Source: Cupriavidus sp. MP-37
GTDB taxonomy: Bacteria > Pseudomonadota > Gammaproteobacteria > Burkholderiales > Burkholderiaceae
DNA: 64,000 nt
Assembly (NCBI RefSeq): GCF_020618415.1
Contig: NZ_CP085345.1
Coordinates: 186,001 to 250,000, forward strand
Direction of reading: 5' to 3'
Made by a program: the position numbers and the translations under genes
In this document: piece by piece, positions 53,471 through 61,899 of the stretch
Layout of the letters: each line of letters starts with the position of its first letter
Position numbering within the stretch: position 1 is the stretch's first letter
Notes under the pieces: model-generated
What the model was told of the DNA's origin: nothing
Databases searched by the model: none
The model's input: only the letters and a program-made list of their open reading frames with translations

Positions 53471-54697
53471 GTGACCCATGCCAACCAGAAGCCAGTCATG
53501 CAAAAGCCCTTGCGCAATATTCGCGTGCTCGACCTCACCAACGTGCTGGCCGGGCCTTTCTGCTGCCACCAGCTTGCCCATATGGGCGCCGAGGTCATCA
53601 AGGTGGAAACCCCGGGAACCGGCGACCTGGCGCGCCAGCTCGGCGCCGATGCCGAGCTGAACCAGCGCCTGATGGGGGTGTCGTTCCTCGCGCAGAATCC
53701 CGGCAAACAGTCGATCACCATCAACCTGAAGCACGCACACGGCAAGGAAATTTTCCGCAAGCTGGTGCGCAGCGCCGACGTGGTGGTCGAGAACTTTCGT
53801 CCCGGCGTGATGGACCGCCTCGGCCTGGGGTACGAGACGCTCAGGCAGGACAACCCGCGCCTGATCTATTGCGCTATCTCCGGCTTCGGCCAGGACGGCC
53901 CGCTGGCGGAGCTGCCGGCGTACGACCAGATCATCCAGGGCATGTCCGGGGTGATGAGCATTACCGGCGATCCGCAGACGGCGCCGTACCGGGTCGGCTA
54001 TCCGGTGTCGGACACCATCGGCGGCCTGACCGCGGCCTTTGCGGTGGCGGCATCGCTCGCCGACCACCAGCGCACCGAGGGCTACTTCATCGATGTCTCG
54101 ATGCTGGAAGCCACGCTCGCCACCATGGGCTGGGTGGTGTCCAACCACCTGATCGCGGGCAGGGCGCCGGTGCCGATGGGCAACGAGAACATGACCGCGA
54201 GCCCGTCGGGGACGTTCCGCACCGGCGACGGCCTGCTCAATATCGCCGCCAACAAGCAGGAACAGTTCGAGGCGGTGTGCCGCGTGGTGGGCAAGCCCGA
54301 ACTGGCCAGCGATGCACGCTTCGCCCAGCGCCAGGCGCGGCTCGCCAACCGGGCTGCGTTGACTGAAGCGCTGGAAGCCGAACTGGCGAAAAAGCCGGCC
54401 ACCGAATGGTGGCCGCTGCTGAACCAGGCCGGTGTACCGGCGGGACCGGTGCTGAGCGTGCCGGACACGCTCGCCCATCCGCAGGTGCGCGACCGCGGCA
54501 TGATTGGCGAATTTGCCGATGTGCCGGGCGTTGGCCGCGACATCCGCGTGGTGCGCACCGGCTTCAAGCTCAATCGCGAGGCCCCGGCGGTCGACACGCC
54601 GCCGCCCGAACTCGGCCAGCATACGCGCGCGATCCTGGGCAGCCTGGGCTACAGCGACGCCGACATCGACCAACTCAGCCAGGAGCGCGCAATATGA
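53471..54697 (+). CDS. CaiB/BaiF (family III) CoA-transferase
   Basis: A 408-residue class III CoA-transferase. The conserved opening is RVLDLTNVLAGPFCCHQLAH and GAEVIKVETPGTGD, and the catalytic Asp is expected near SVSDTIGGLTAAFAV-type sequence (here PVSDTIGG). It would move CoA from a thioester such as succinyl-CoA to a carboxylic acid. The frame starts with GTG at 53471; an ATG at 53498 is also possible, and neither has a strong ribosome-binding site. Its stop overlaps the lyase ATG, so both work in one pathway. Confidence 0.88.
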   Translation: MTHANQKPVMQKPLRNIRVLDLTNVLAGPFCCHQLAHMGAEVIKVETPGTGDLARQLGADAELNQRLMGVSFLAQNPGKQSITINLKHAHGKEIFRKLVRSADVVVENFRPGVMDRLGLGYETLRQDNPRLIYCAISGFGQDGPLAELPAYDQIIQGMSGVMSITGDPQTAPYRVGYPVSDTIGGLTAAFAVAASLADHQRTEGYFIDVSMLEATLATMGWVVSNHLIAGRAPVPMGNENMTASPSGTFRTGDGLLNIAANKQEQFEAVCRVVGKPELASDARFAQRQARLANRAALTEALEAELAKKPATEWWPLLNQAGVPAGPVLSVPDTLAHPQVRDRGMIGEFADVPGVGRDIRVVRTGFKLNREAPAVDTPPPELGQHTRAILGSLGYSDADIDQLSQERAI

Positions 54698-55554
54698 GTC
54701 GCATCGAACAAGCCCCCGACACACCTGATAGCACCATGGACGCGGGCCAACGCTTGTCTCAGGACTGGTGGCGCACCGAGATCATCGACATGCGCCCCGG
54801 CGAAATTCGCTACCGGGGCTATCCCATCGAGCAGCTGATCGGCCGCGTGTCGTTCGCGCAGATGATCTGGCTGATGCTGCGCGGCGAACTGCCCGGGCCG
54901 GGCCAGGGCGAACTGCTCGATGCCGCGCTGATGGCGGGCGTCGACCACGGCCCTCAGGCGCCCAGCATTGCGATCGCGCGCATGGCGGCCACCTGCGGCG
55001 TGGGGCTGAACAACGCGATGGCCTCGGCTGTCAACGTGCTGGGCGACGTCCATGGCGGTGCCGGCGAGCAGGCCGTCGAGCTGTACCAGGACATCGCACA
55101 ACGCATCGACGCCGGCGCCGGCCTGGACGAGGCCGTCGGTGCCGGCCTGGCGCGCTACCGCGACCTGCACGGCAAGTTTGTCTCAGGTTTTGGCCACCGC
55201 TTTCATCCACAGGATCCGCGCGCGCCGCGCCTGCTGGCACTGGTGGACCAGGCGTCGCAGAACGGCGTGGTCAACGGCCGCTACGCCGCCATCGCCCGCG
55301 CGGTGGAGCAAGCCCTGGGGGCGGGCCGCAGCAAGCCGATCCCGATGAATATCGACGGCGCCACCGCCGTCATCTATGCCGAGCTGGGCTTTCCCGCGCC
55401 GCTGGCGCGCGGGCTGTTCTGCTTGTCCCGCTCGGTCGGCATTCTCGCGCATGCGTGGGAGCAGACCAACCAGGGCGGGCGCAACAAGGGACCGATCCCG
55501 CGCCAGTTCCTGTGGACCTATGACGGCACGCCGCAGCGCGACGTGCCGGCATAG
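54694..55554 (+). CDS. Citryl-CoA lyase / citrate-synthase-like protein
   Basis: A 286-residue citrate-synthase-fold protein of the short citryl-CoA lyase type. It has GEIRYRGYPIEQLIGRVSFA at the start, the catalytic His in SGFGHRFHPQDPRAP and the later NIDGATAVIYAELGFP. Short proteins of this group cleave citryl-CoA-like thioesters to acetyl-CoA and an oxo acid rather than make citrate. The ATG overlaps the CoA-transferase stop. The acid that the pair activates and splits is unknown; citrate or a citrate/malate analogue is likely. Confidence 0.83.
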   Translation: MSRIEQAPDTPDSTMDAGQRLSQDWWRTEIIDMRPGEIRYRGYPIEQLIGRVSFAQMIWLMLRGELPGPGQGELLDAALMAGVDHGPQAPSIAIARMAATCGVGLNNAMASAVNVLGDVHGGAGEQAVELYQDIAQRIDAGAGLDEAVGAGLARYRDLHGKFVSGFGHRFHPQDPRAPRLLALVDQASQNGVVNGRYAAIARAVEQALGAGRSKPIPMNIDGATAVIYAELGFPAPLARGLFCLSRSVGILAHAWEQTNQGGRNKGPIPRQFLWTYDGTPQRDVPA

Positions 55555-55572
55555 GCGCGAAGGCACCGACGC

Positions 55573-56232
55573 TTACCGATACGACAGCACCAGCCCCTGG
55601 ATCAGCTGCGTCCACCCCTCCAGCATCACGAACAGCAGCAGCTTGAACGGCACCGAGATCGTGGTCGGTGCCACCATCGACATGCCCAGCGCCAGCAGGA
55701 TGGCGGCGACGATCAGGTCCACCACCACGAACACCAGGTAGACCACGAAGCCGATCTGGAAGGCGCGCGTCAGTTCGGACAGCGTGAAGCTGGGGATCAG
55801 CACCATCATGTCGTCGGACTTGAGGTCGTCGGCGCGGCCCTCGGGCCAGATGCGCTTGGCGGACTGGACGAAGAAGGTGCGGTTGCGCTCCTCGGTGTGC
55901 TTGACCAGGAAGGCCTTGAGCGGACCGCTGACGGCGTCGTAGACGGTGACCACGTCGTTGACGTTGAAGGCGGCATTGGCGTCGGCGCGGCGCTTGATGG
56001 CGTCGAAGGCGTCGGAGCCGATCGGCGCCATGATGTAGGCGGTCAGGATGATGGCAATCCCGTTCAGGACCATGTTCGGCGGCACCTGCTGCAGGCCCAG
56101 CGCGGCGCGCAGCAGCCCGAAAACGATCACCAGCTTGGTGTAGCTGGTGACCATCAGCGCGACGAAGGGCGCAATGCCGAACGTCAGGATGATGGTCAGG
56201 ATCAGGACCGGATTGTAGAGTCCGCTGTTCAT
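55573..56232 (-). CDS. sctR: SctR, type III secretion export-gate protein
   Basis: A 219-residue inner-membrane component of the type III export gate, the FliP/YscR/HrcR homologue. The family pattern is clear: FGIAPFVALMVTSYTKLVIV, GLQQVPPNMVLNGIAIILT and the C-terminal SVPFKLLLFVMLEGW. It has four membrane helices. The ATG at 56232 is preferred over a GTG three codons upstream. It lies 43 bases after sctQ on the same strand, and the next genes to the left are unrelated, so sctR ends this operon. Confidence 0.94.
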   Translation of the reverse strand: MNSGLYNPVLILTIILTFGIAPFVALMVTSYTKLVIVFGLLRAALGLQQVPPNMVLNGIAIILTAYIMAPIGSDAFDAIKRRADANAAFNVNDVVTVYDAVSGPLKAFLVKHTEERNRTFFVQSAKRIWPEGRADDLKSDDMMVLIPSFTLSELTRAFQIGFVVYLVFVVVDLIVAAILLALGMSMVAPTTISVPFKLLLFVMLEGWTQLIQGLVLSYR

Positions 56233-56275
56233 CGCATCCACCCGGGCGGAACGGGAGAGGGCGGCCTGCCGCGGT

Positions 56276-56578
56276 TCATGCGTCGCCGCCGGCGAAGGTG
56301 CTGATGCGCACGCCCAGCCGGTTGCCGACGGCGATCAGGGTGCCGGTGCCGATGCGGTTGCCGTTGGCGACGATGCGCACCTCGCTTTGCTTGAGCGGCT
56401 GCGGCAGCTCGAACACATAGCCCGGCGCGACCGCGCGCAGCTCGGCCAGCGGCACCGCGACATCGCCCACCTCAAAGCGCAGCGTCACTTCCAGGCGGTC
56501 CAGCCGCGACAGCGGCGGCTGCGCCGCGTCCGGATGGGGAAGCGGCTGGGCTTGCCGTGCGGGGTCTTGCTCATCCAT
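56276..56578 (-). CDS. Predicted internal translation product SctQ-C (100 aa)
   Basis: An ATG at 56578, codon 300 of sctQ, is preceded by GGAG at 56587-56584 with a five-base gap. Translation from it would give a 100-residue protein (MDEQDPARQAQPLPHP...) made of the SpoA2 domain alone. In Yersinia, Salmonella and Shigella a short SctQ-C is made in just this way and is needed for the sorting platform. Here it is a prediction from the sequence. Confidence 0.6.
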   Translation of the reverse strand: MDEQDPARQAQPLPHPDAAQPPLSRLDRLEVTLRFEVGDVAVPLAELRAVAPGYVFELPQPLKQSEVRIVANGNRIGTGTLIAVGNRLGVRISTFAGGDA

Positions 56579-57475
56579 ATGCGCTCCGTTTGAAACGTCT
56601 GTGCGATTGGGGCTGTCGGCGCCGGCCTGCACCAGCAGGCGCCGGCCTTCGGCCAGCGCGGTCCAGGCGGGGCCGTGGCGCCCGGTGAGACAGCGCACCA
56701 CCAGCGCGCTGCCCTGCGAATGCCAGTCGTCGATGCCGACGATGTCGCCGGGCTCGATGCCGTGCATCTCGCCCAGCGCCAGCCGCGTGGTGCCGATGCG
56801 CACGGCGATCGGCACCGGCAGACGCTCCATCCACGCCGGCGCGGCCGGGCCCGGCCCCGCGGGCATCGCCGCGAGGCGTTCGGGCTGGTCCAGCTGCAGC
56901 GTGCCGCGCAGCTTCGCCGGCGGCGCGTCGCGCCGCAACTCGAAACCAAAGGCATGGGCCGAGCCCAGTGCCGGTGCACGGCCGGCATCGGGCTGCCAGC
57001 TGAAGGCGTCGGGCAGGGCCTGGCCCAGCGCCGTCACGGCTTCGCCCAGCGCGTCGGCCATCAGCGCGTGGCGCAGCAGCGCAGGCAGCGTTTCGGCCGC
57101 GCCGGGCGCCGCCAGCAGCAGGCGTTCACTGGCCAGGTCCCAGCGCAGCACGCCGTGGGCGTTACCGAAGCTGAAGGCATAGCCAGTGCCGGGCCGCGCC
57201 GCGATTTCCGGGTCGGCGGGCACGAAGCGCAGTTGCCAGTCGTGGCCGCCGGCGCGCACCGGCACGGCGGCCGCTCGGCACGCCAGCCAGTTGCACAGCC
57301 GCGCGGTCTCGGGCTCCATATGCGGCAGCGCCGGCATGGCATCCAGCGCCGAGGTGGCCAGCCGGGCTGCCGCGTCGGCGCTGTGCACCAGCACGCGCGC
57401 GGCGCCGCCGGGCAGGGCCGCGGCGGGCGCCTGGGCGGACGGATCGCGGCCGGGGCGATGCAGGACGGAGGGCAT
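56276..57475 (-). CDS. sctQ: SctQ, type III secretion C-ring (sorting platform) protein
   Basis: A 399-residue cytoplasmic sorting-platform subunit (FliM/FliN-like, HrcQ). The N-terminal two thirds are poorly conserved. A SpoA1-like part covers about residues 215-295 (PVPIAVRIGTTRLALGEMHG), and the C-terminal SpoA2 domain has RLDRLEVTLRFEVGDVAVPL and LGVRISTF. A linker rich in Asp, Gln and Pro at 285-325 separates them. An internal ATG at 56578 with its own GGAG would give a separate SctQ-C. It is divergent from sctV and upstream of sctR. Confidence 0.9.
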   Translation of the reverse strand: MPSVLHRPGRDPSAQAPAAALPGGAARVLVHSADAAARLATSALDAMPALPHMEPETARLCNWLACRAAAVPVRAGGHDWQLRFVPADPEIAARPGTGYAFSFGNAHGVLRWDLASERLLLAAPGAAETLPALLRHALMADALGEAVTALGQALPDAFSWQPDAGRAPALGSAHAFGFELRRDAPPAKLRGTLQLDQPERLAAMPAGPGPAAPAWMERLPVPIAVRIGTTRLALGEMHGIEPGDIVGIDDWHSQGSALVVRCLTGRHGPAWTALAEGRRLLVQAGADSPNRTDVSNGAHMDEQDPARQAQPLPHPDAAQPPLSRLDRLEVTLRFEVGDVAVPLAELRAVAPGYVFELPQPLKQSEVRIVANGNRIGTGTLIAVGNRLGVRISTFAGGDA

Positions 57476-57678
57476 GTTGGGCGGCTCGGTTGCTCGAGAC
57501 GCAACGATAAGCAGCGGGGTGCAGCCACGTCCACTACGAGGCCTTGTAGGCCCGCGCCCAAAACCGCCGGACGCCGGCCGCGCGGGCCGGATGTGCGGCG
57601 CACGCTACGAATCCTCGGTACTGGTCGCTGTGCGGGGGCGGCCATACACTGCGCCCACTGATCCCACCGGCAAGGACG

Positions 57679-59835
57679 ATGGCGAAACTCCCGGCAAACC
57701 TCCCAGCGTTCCCGCGCGGCCTCGGCCCGGGGGCGCCGGGGCTGCAGCAGATGGCGGCGGCGGCGTCGCGCCAGTCAGACCTGGCGCTGACGCTGCTGCT
57801 GTTTGCCGTGATCGCGCTGTTCGTGCTGCCGCTGCCGACCTTCCTGCTGGACCTGCTGCTGACGATCAACCTGGGCATGAGCCTGACCCTGCTGATCGTC
57901 GCCACCTATATCCCGTCGGCGCTGTCGCTGTCGACCTTCCCGTCGCTGTTGCTCTTTACCACGCTGTTCCGGCTGTCGCTGAACATCGCCTCGACCAAGC
58001 TGATCCTGCTGCACGCCGACGCGGGCCACATCATCGATACCTTCGGCAAGCTGATCGTCGGCAACAACGTGGTGGTCGGCGGCGTGGTGTTCCTGATCAT
58101 CGCCATCGTGCAGTTCATCGTGATCGCCAAGGGCTCGGAACGCGTGGCCGAGGTGGGGGCGCGCTTTGCGCTGGATGCGATGCCGGGCAAGCAGATGAGC
58201 ATCGACGCCGATGTGCGCGCCGGCACCATCACCGCTGCCCAGGCGCAGGAGCGCCGCCGCGCGCTGGAACAGGAGTGCCAGCTGCACGGCGCCATGGACG
58301 GCGCGATGAAGTTTGTCAAGGGCGATGCCATCGCCGGCGTGGTGATCGCACTGGTCAATATCCTGGCGGGCATCACCATCGGCACGCTGATGAAGGACAT
58401 GAGCATCGGCGAGGCGCTGCAGCGCTATGCCATCCTGACCATCGGCGACGGCATGGTGTCGCAGATCCCGTCGCTGCTGGTCTCGATCGCGGCCGGGGTG
58501 GTGATTACGCGGGTCTCGTCCGATGAAGACCGCACCCGCTCGCTCAACCTGGGCAACGTGATCGGCAGGCAGGTGCTGGCGCAGCCCAAGGCGCTGGTGG
58601 TATCGGGCCTCGCCATTGCCGTGTTCCTGGTGGTGCCGGGCTTTCCGAAGTGGACCTTCGGGCTGATGGCGCTGGTGGTGGCCGGCGGCGGCTACCTGCT
58701 GCTGCGCCGCGCGCAGCGCAGCACCGGCACCGTGACCTGGATCGAGATGGCCGACGCGGACGCAGGCGCGGCGGCGGCCGGCACGCAGGCCGCGGTGGCG
58801 CCGGCGCTGGCGCTGGAGCTGGACGAAGCGCTGCGCGGGCGCATCGACCTGCGGCTGTTCGAGCAGCGCATGACGACCGCCAAGAGCGAGGTCGAGGCCG
58901 AACTCGGCATGGTGTTCCCGCGGCTGCGCATCCAGCACCGCGCGCTGGCCGAGCGCGATGCGTATGCGATCCGGGTGCAGGACGTGGTGGCTTCCGGGGG
59001 CGTGCTGCGCCCCGGCAAGCGGCTGCTGGAGCCGGGTGCGCGGGCGCGTGTCGACCAGGGCATGGCCGAGGCGGGGGCGCCGTTCGGGCCGTTCCCGGAA
59101 GTGGTGTGGGTGCCCGCCGAGCCTGGCGGCGACGCCGCCGACGGCGTGCGCACGCTGTCGTGCGAGGAAGTGCTGGCGGTGCACGTGGGCGCCGTGATCA
59201 AGCAGCATGCGGCGCCGCTCTTGGGCATCCAGGACGTGCAGTCGATGATCCACGTGATCCAGGCCGAGGCGCCGGACCTGGTGATGGAACTGGCGCGCGT
59301 GGTGCCGCTGCAGCGCATCACCGACGTGCTGCGCCGGCTGCTGCAGGAGGGCGTGCCGATCCGCAACCTGCGCACCATCTTCGAAAGCCTGGTCACCTGG
59401 GCGCCCAAGGAAACCGATGCGATCGCGCTGACCGAGCTGGTGCGGGTGGACCTGGGCCGGCTGATCACCAGCCGCCACGTCGGCGCCAGCCGCTCGCTGG
59501 ACGCGGTGCTGTTCGAGCCCGCGCTGGAGGCCCGCGTGCAGGGCGCGATCGAGAAGGCGGCGCGCGGCAACCTGCTGCTGCTCAGCCACGATGTCACGCG
59601 CGATATCCGCGAACAGCTGCGCGTGCTGCTGGAGAAGGCTGCCGAGAAGGCGGGCGCGGCGGGCAATGCCGGGGCCGCGCGCGTGGTGGTGGTGGTCAGC
59701 GTCGATGTGCGCCGCTATATCAAGCGGCTGATCGAGCCGGTCGCGCCGCGCATCCCGGTGCTGTCGTACCAGGAAGTCGATGAAGACGTGACGCTGGTGC
59801 CGGTGGGCTGGATCCAGAACCCGGCCGGAGAGTGA
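57679..59835 (+). CDS. sctV: SctV, type III secretion major export-gate protein
   Basis: A 718-residue export-gate protein (FlhA/LcrD/HrcV family). About eight membrane helices fill residues 30-345. They include the FHIPEP-family segment FPSLLLFTTLFRLSLNIAST and the GDAIAGVVIALVNILAGITI loop. The cytoplasmic nonamer-forming domain follows from about residue 370, ending SYQEVDEDVTLVPVGWI. It is the first rightward gene of the T3SS operon, divergent from sctQ, and sctS starts one base after its stop. Confidence 0.95.
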   Translation: MAKLPANLPAFPRGLGPGAPGLQQMAAAASRQSDLALTLLLFAVIALFVLPLPTFLLDLLLTINLGMSLTLLIVATYIPSALSLSTFPSLLLFTTLFRLSLNIASTKLILLHADAGHIIDTFGKLIVGNNVVVGGVVFLIIAIVQFIVIAKGSERVAEVGARFALDAMPGKQMSIDADVRAGTITAAQAQERRRALEQECQLHGAMDGAMKFVKGDAIAGVVIALVNILAGITIGTLMKDMSIGEALQRYAILTIGDGMVSQIPSLLVSIAAGVVITRVSSDEDRTRSLNLGNVIGRQVLAQPKALVVSGLAIAVFLVVPGFPKWTFGLMALVVAGGGYLLLRRAQRSTGTVTWIEMADADAGAAAAGTQAAVAPALALELDEALRGRIDLRLFEQRMTTAKSEVEAELGMVFPRLRIQHRALAERDAYAIRVQDVVASGGVLRPGKRLLEPGARARVDQGMAEAGAPFGPFPEVVWVPAEPGGDAADGVRTLSCEEVLAVHVGAVIKQHAAPLLGIQDVQSMIHVIQAEAPDLVMELARVVPLQRITDVLRRLLQEGVPIRNLRTIFESLVTWAPKETDAIALTELVRVDLGRLITSRHVGASRSLDAVLFEPALEARVQGAIEKAARGNLLLLSHDVTRDIREQLRVLLEKAAEKAGAAGNAGAARVVVVVSVDVRRYIKRLIEPVAPRIPVLSYQEVDEDVTLVPVGWIQNPAGE

Positions 59836-59836
59836 G

Positions 59837-60103
59837 ATGGGCGCCGACACCATCCTCGACATCACGCGCCAGGCGCTGCTGGTGGTGCTGTGGGTCACGC
59901 TGCCGGTGGTGCTGATCGGCACGCTGGTGGCGCTGGTGGTGGCGGTGCTGCAGGCGGTGACGCAGATCCAGGACCAGAGCATCGGCACCTCGGCGCGGCT
60001 GATCGCGGTGCTGGTGTCGCTGGTGCTGCTGGGGGGCTGGCTCGGCGGCGAGGTGATGCGCTTTGCGCAGCGGGCGCTGCAGACCATGCTGACCTTCCTG
60101 TAA
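59837..60103 (+). CDS. sctS: SctS, type III secretion export-gate protein
   Basis: An 88-residue membrane protein with two helices, the FliQ/YscS/HrcS homologue. Typical residues are DITRQALLVVLWVTLPVVL and the loop TQIQDQSIGTSARLIAVLV. The ATG follows the sctV stop by one base, and GGAGAGTGAG provides the ribosome-binding site. It assembles with SctR and SctT in the export gate. Confidence 0.92.
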   Translation: MGADTILDITRQALLVVLWVTLPVVLIGTLVALVVAVLQAVTQIQDQSIGTSARLIAVLVSLVLLGGWLGGEVMRFAQRALQTMLTFL

Positions 60104-60113
60104 GGAGAAATCG

Positions 60114-60155
60114 ATGCGCAGGCAATCACGCAGGACCAACGGACAAGCAAACTGA
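60114..60155 (+). CDS. 13-codon leader ORF upstream of sctC
   Basis: A short ORF (MRRQSRRTNGQAN) has the best Shine-Dalgarno in the area, AAGGAGA at 60102-60108, six bases before its ATG. Its stop codon TGA (60153-60155) ends one base before the sctC ATG, while sctC has no ribosome-binding site of its own. The arrangement points to translational coupling through a leader peptide. Confidence 0.5.
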   Translation: MRRQSRRTNGQAN

Positions 60156-60156
60156 C

Positions 60157-61899
60157 ATGATGCTGGGGCACCACGGGGAACTCGGATCGAACCGCCGCGC
60201 CAGGCGCCTGCTGGCATGGCGCACGGCGGCGTTGCTGTGCCTGGCGGGGGCGCTGCTGTGCGGCGCCCAGGCCGCCCGCGCGGCGGACCTGCGCTGGCCC
60301 AACAAGCCGTTCCAGGCCTCGGCCAGCGACAAGCGGCTGGCGGACTTCCTGCGCGAGCTGACGGCCTCGCAGGGCACCACGGCGGTGATCGATCCCAAGG
60401 TCGAGGGCACCATCAGCGGCAAGTTCAATGAATCGGCGCAGCACGTGCTCAAGAGCGTGTGCTCGATGTTCGGGCTGACCTACTACTACGACGGCTCGCT
60501 GCTCTATATCGACGTGGCCAGCGAGGCGCGCAGCGAGGTGCTGTCGATCGCGCGCGGCTCCGGCGCACGCCTGCGCGATTCGCTCGAGCGCATGCAAGTG
60601 CCGGACTCGCGCTACCCGATCACCATCAACGACGCGGAAGGCACGCTGATGGTGTCCGGCCCGAAGCGCTACGTCGAGACCGTGCGCGCCGCGGTGCGCG
60701 CGGTGGACGACCGCTCCATCGCCGACGAGCGCGCCGAGATCCAGCTGTTCCCGCTCAAGTACTCGTGGGCCTCGGACTTCCGCATCAACCGGGCCGGCAA
60801 GGAGATGACCGTTCCCGGCGTGGTCACGGTGCTGCGCAACCTGTACGGCCGCAACCGGACACTGGCCACCGGCACCGGTCCCAGCCTGGGCACCAGCCGC
60901 GGCGCGACGCGCCAGGCCAAGCTGCGCATGGGCGAGGGCGGCGGGGGCGGCATGGGTATCCCCAGCGCCGATCCGTCGCAGATGCTCGATGCCATGGGCG
61001 GCGGCGCGGGCCTGGGGCTGGGCATGCAGAACAACTGGGGCAGCGGCCAGTTGCCGCAATTCCAGGCCGATACCCGCCTCAATGCGGTGATCGTGCGCGA
61101 CACCCCGGACAAGATGGCGCAGTACCGGCGCCTGATCGAATCGCTCGACGTCAAGCCCCGCCTGGTGGAGATCGAGGTCACCATCATGGATATCAGCCAG
61201 GCCGACCTCGACAGCCTGGGCGTCGACTGGCGCCTGCATACGCGCCATGTCGACCTGCAGCTGGGCGGGGGCAACGGCAACGCCGGCCTCAGCTTTGGCA
61301 ATCTCGCCAACGAGGCCGGCACCACCGCGGCGACCATCGGCAGCGGCCTGCAGTTCACCGGCGCCATCGGCAGCGACGTGACCCGCTACCTGCTCACGCG
61401 CGTCAAGGCGCTGGCCGAGCGCGGGCAGGCCAATTTCGTCGCGCGGCCCAAGGTGCTGACGCTGGACAACACCGAGGCCGCGCTGGAAAACCTGCAGGAA
61501 TTCTATGTGCGCGTCGACGGCTTCCAGGATGCGGGCCTGTTCAACGTCACCGCCGGCACGGCGGTGCGCGTGACCCCGCTCGTCGTCGACGAGCAGCAGA
61601 ACCGCGCGGTGATGCTGACCATCGACATCGCCGACGGCAATCTCTCCGGCGAGACCGTCGACCGCATTCCGGTGGTGCGGCGCCGCTCCATCACCACGCA
61701 GGCGATGGTCGAAGAGGGCAAGAGCCTGCTGATCGCCGGCTACACCACCGAAGAAAAGACCAACGCCTCGTCCGGCGTGCCGCTGCTGCAGGATGTGCCG
61801 ATCATCGGCAACCTGTTCAAGTTCCAGGAGAAGCGCCAGAACAACATGGAGCGCTTCTACCTGCTGACGCCGCGCCTGGTGATCCCGGGGATGAGCTGA
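60157..61899 (+). CDS. sctC: SctC, type III secretion outer-membrane secretin
   Basis: A 580-residue secretin (YscC/HrcC). A long basic N-terminus and signal peptide (cleavage near AARAADLR, residue 40) precede the N0 domain (KPFQASASDKRLADFLRELT) and the N1 and N3 ring domains. A Gly/Met-rich loop lies near 265-295. The secretin core contains TRLNAVIVRDTPDKM and ends VPLLQDVPIIGNLFKFQEK. It forms the outer-membrane pore of the injectisome. ATG ATG at 60157/60160 has no own ribosome-binding site. Its stop overlaps the sctD start (TGATG). Confidence 0.93.
   Translation: MMLGHHGELGSNRRARRLLAWRTAALLCLAGALLCGAQAARAADLRWPNKPFQASASDKRLADFLRELTASQGTTAVIDPKVEGTISGKFNESAQHVLKSVCSMFGLTYYYDGSLLYIDVASEARSEVLSIARGSGARLRDSLERMQVPDSRYPITINDAEGTLMVSGPKRYVETVRAAVRAVDDRSIADERAEIQLFPLKYSWASDFRINRAGKEMTVPGVVTVLRNLYGRNRTLATGTGPSLGTSRGATRQAKLRMGEGGGGGMGIPSADPSQMLDAMGGGAGLGLGMQNNWGSGQLPQFQADTRLNAVIVRDTPDKMAQYRRLIESLDVKPRLVEIEVTIMDISQADLDSLGVDWRLHTRHVDLQLGGGNGNAGLSFGNLANEAGTTAATIGSGLQFTGAIGSDVTRYLLTRVKALAERGQANFVARPKVLTLDNTEAALENLQEFYVRVDGFQDAGLFNVTAGTAVRVTPLVVDEQQNRAVMLTIDIADGNLSGETVDRIPVVRRRSITTQAMVEEGKSLLIAGYTTEEKTNASSGVPLLQDVPIIGNLFKFQEKRQNNMERFYLLTPRLVIPGMS

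Noticed and set aside
57775-61248. Long minus-strand open frame opposite sctV, sctS and sctC
   Set aside because: It crosses three well-supported genes and its His/Arg/Gln-rich product matches nothing; it is a high-GC phase artefact.
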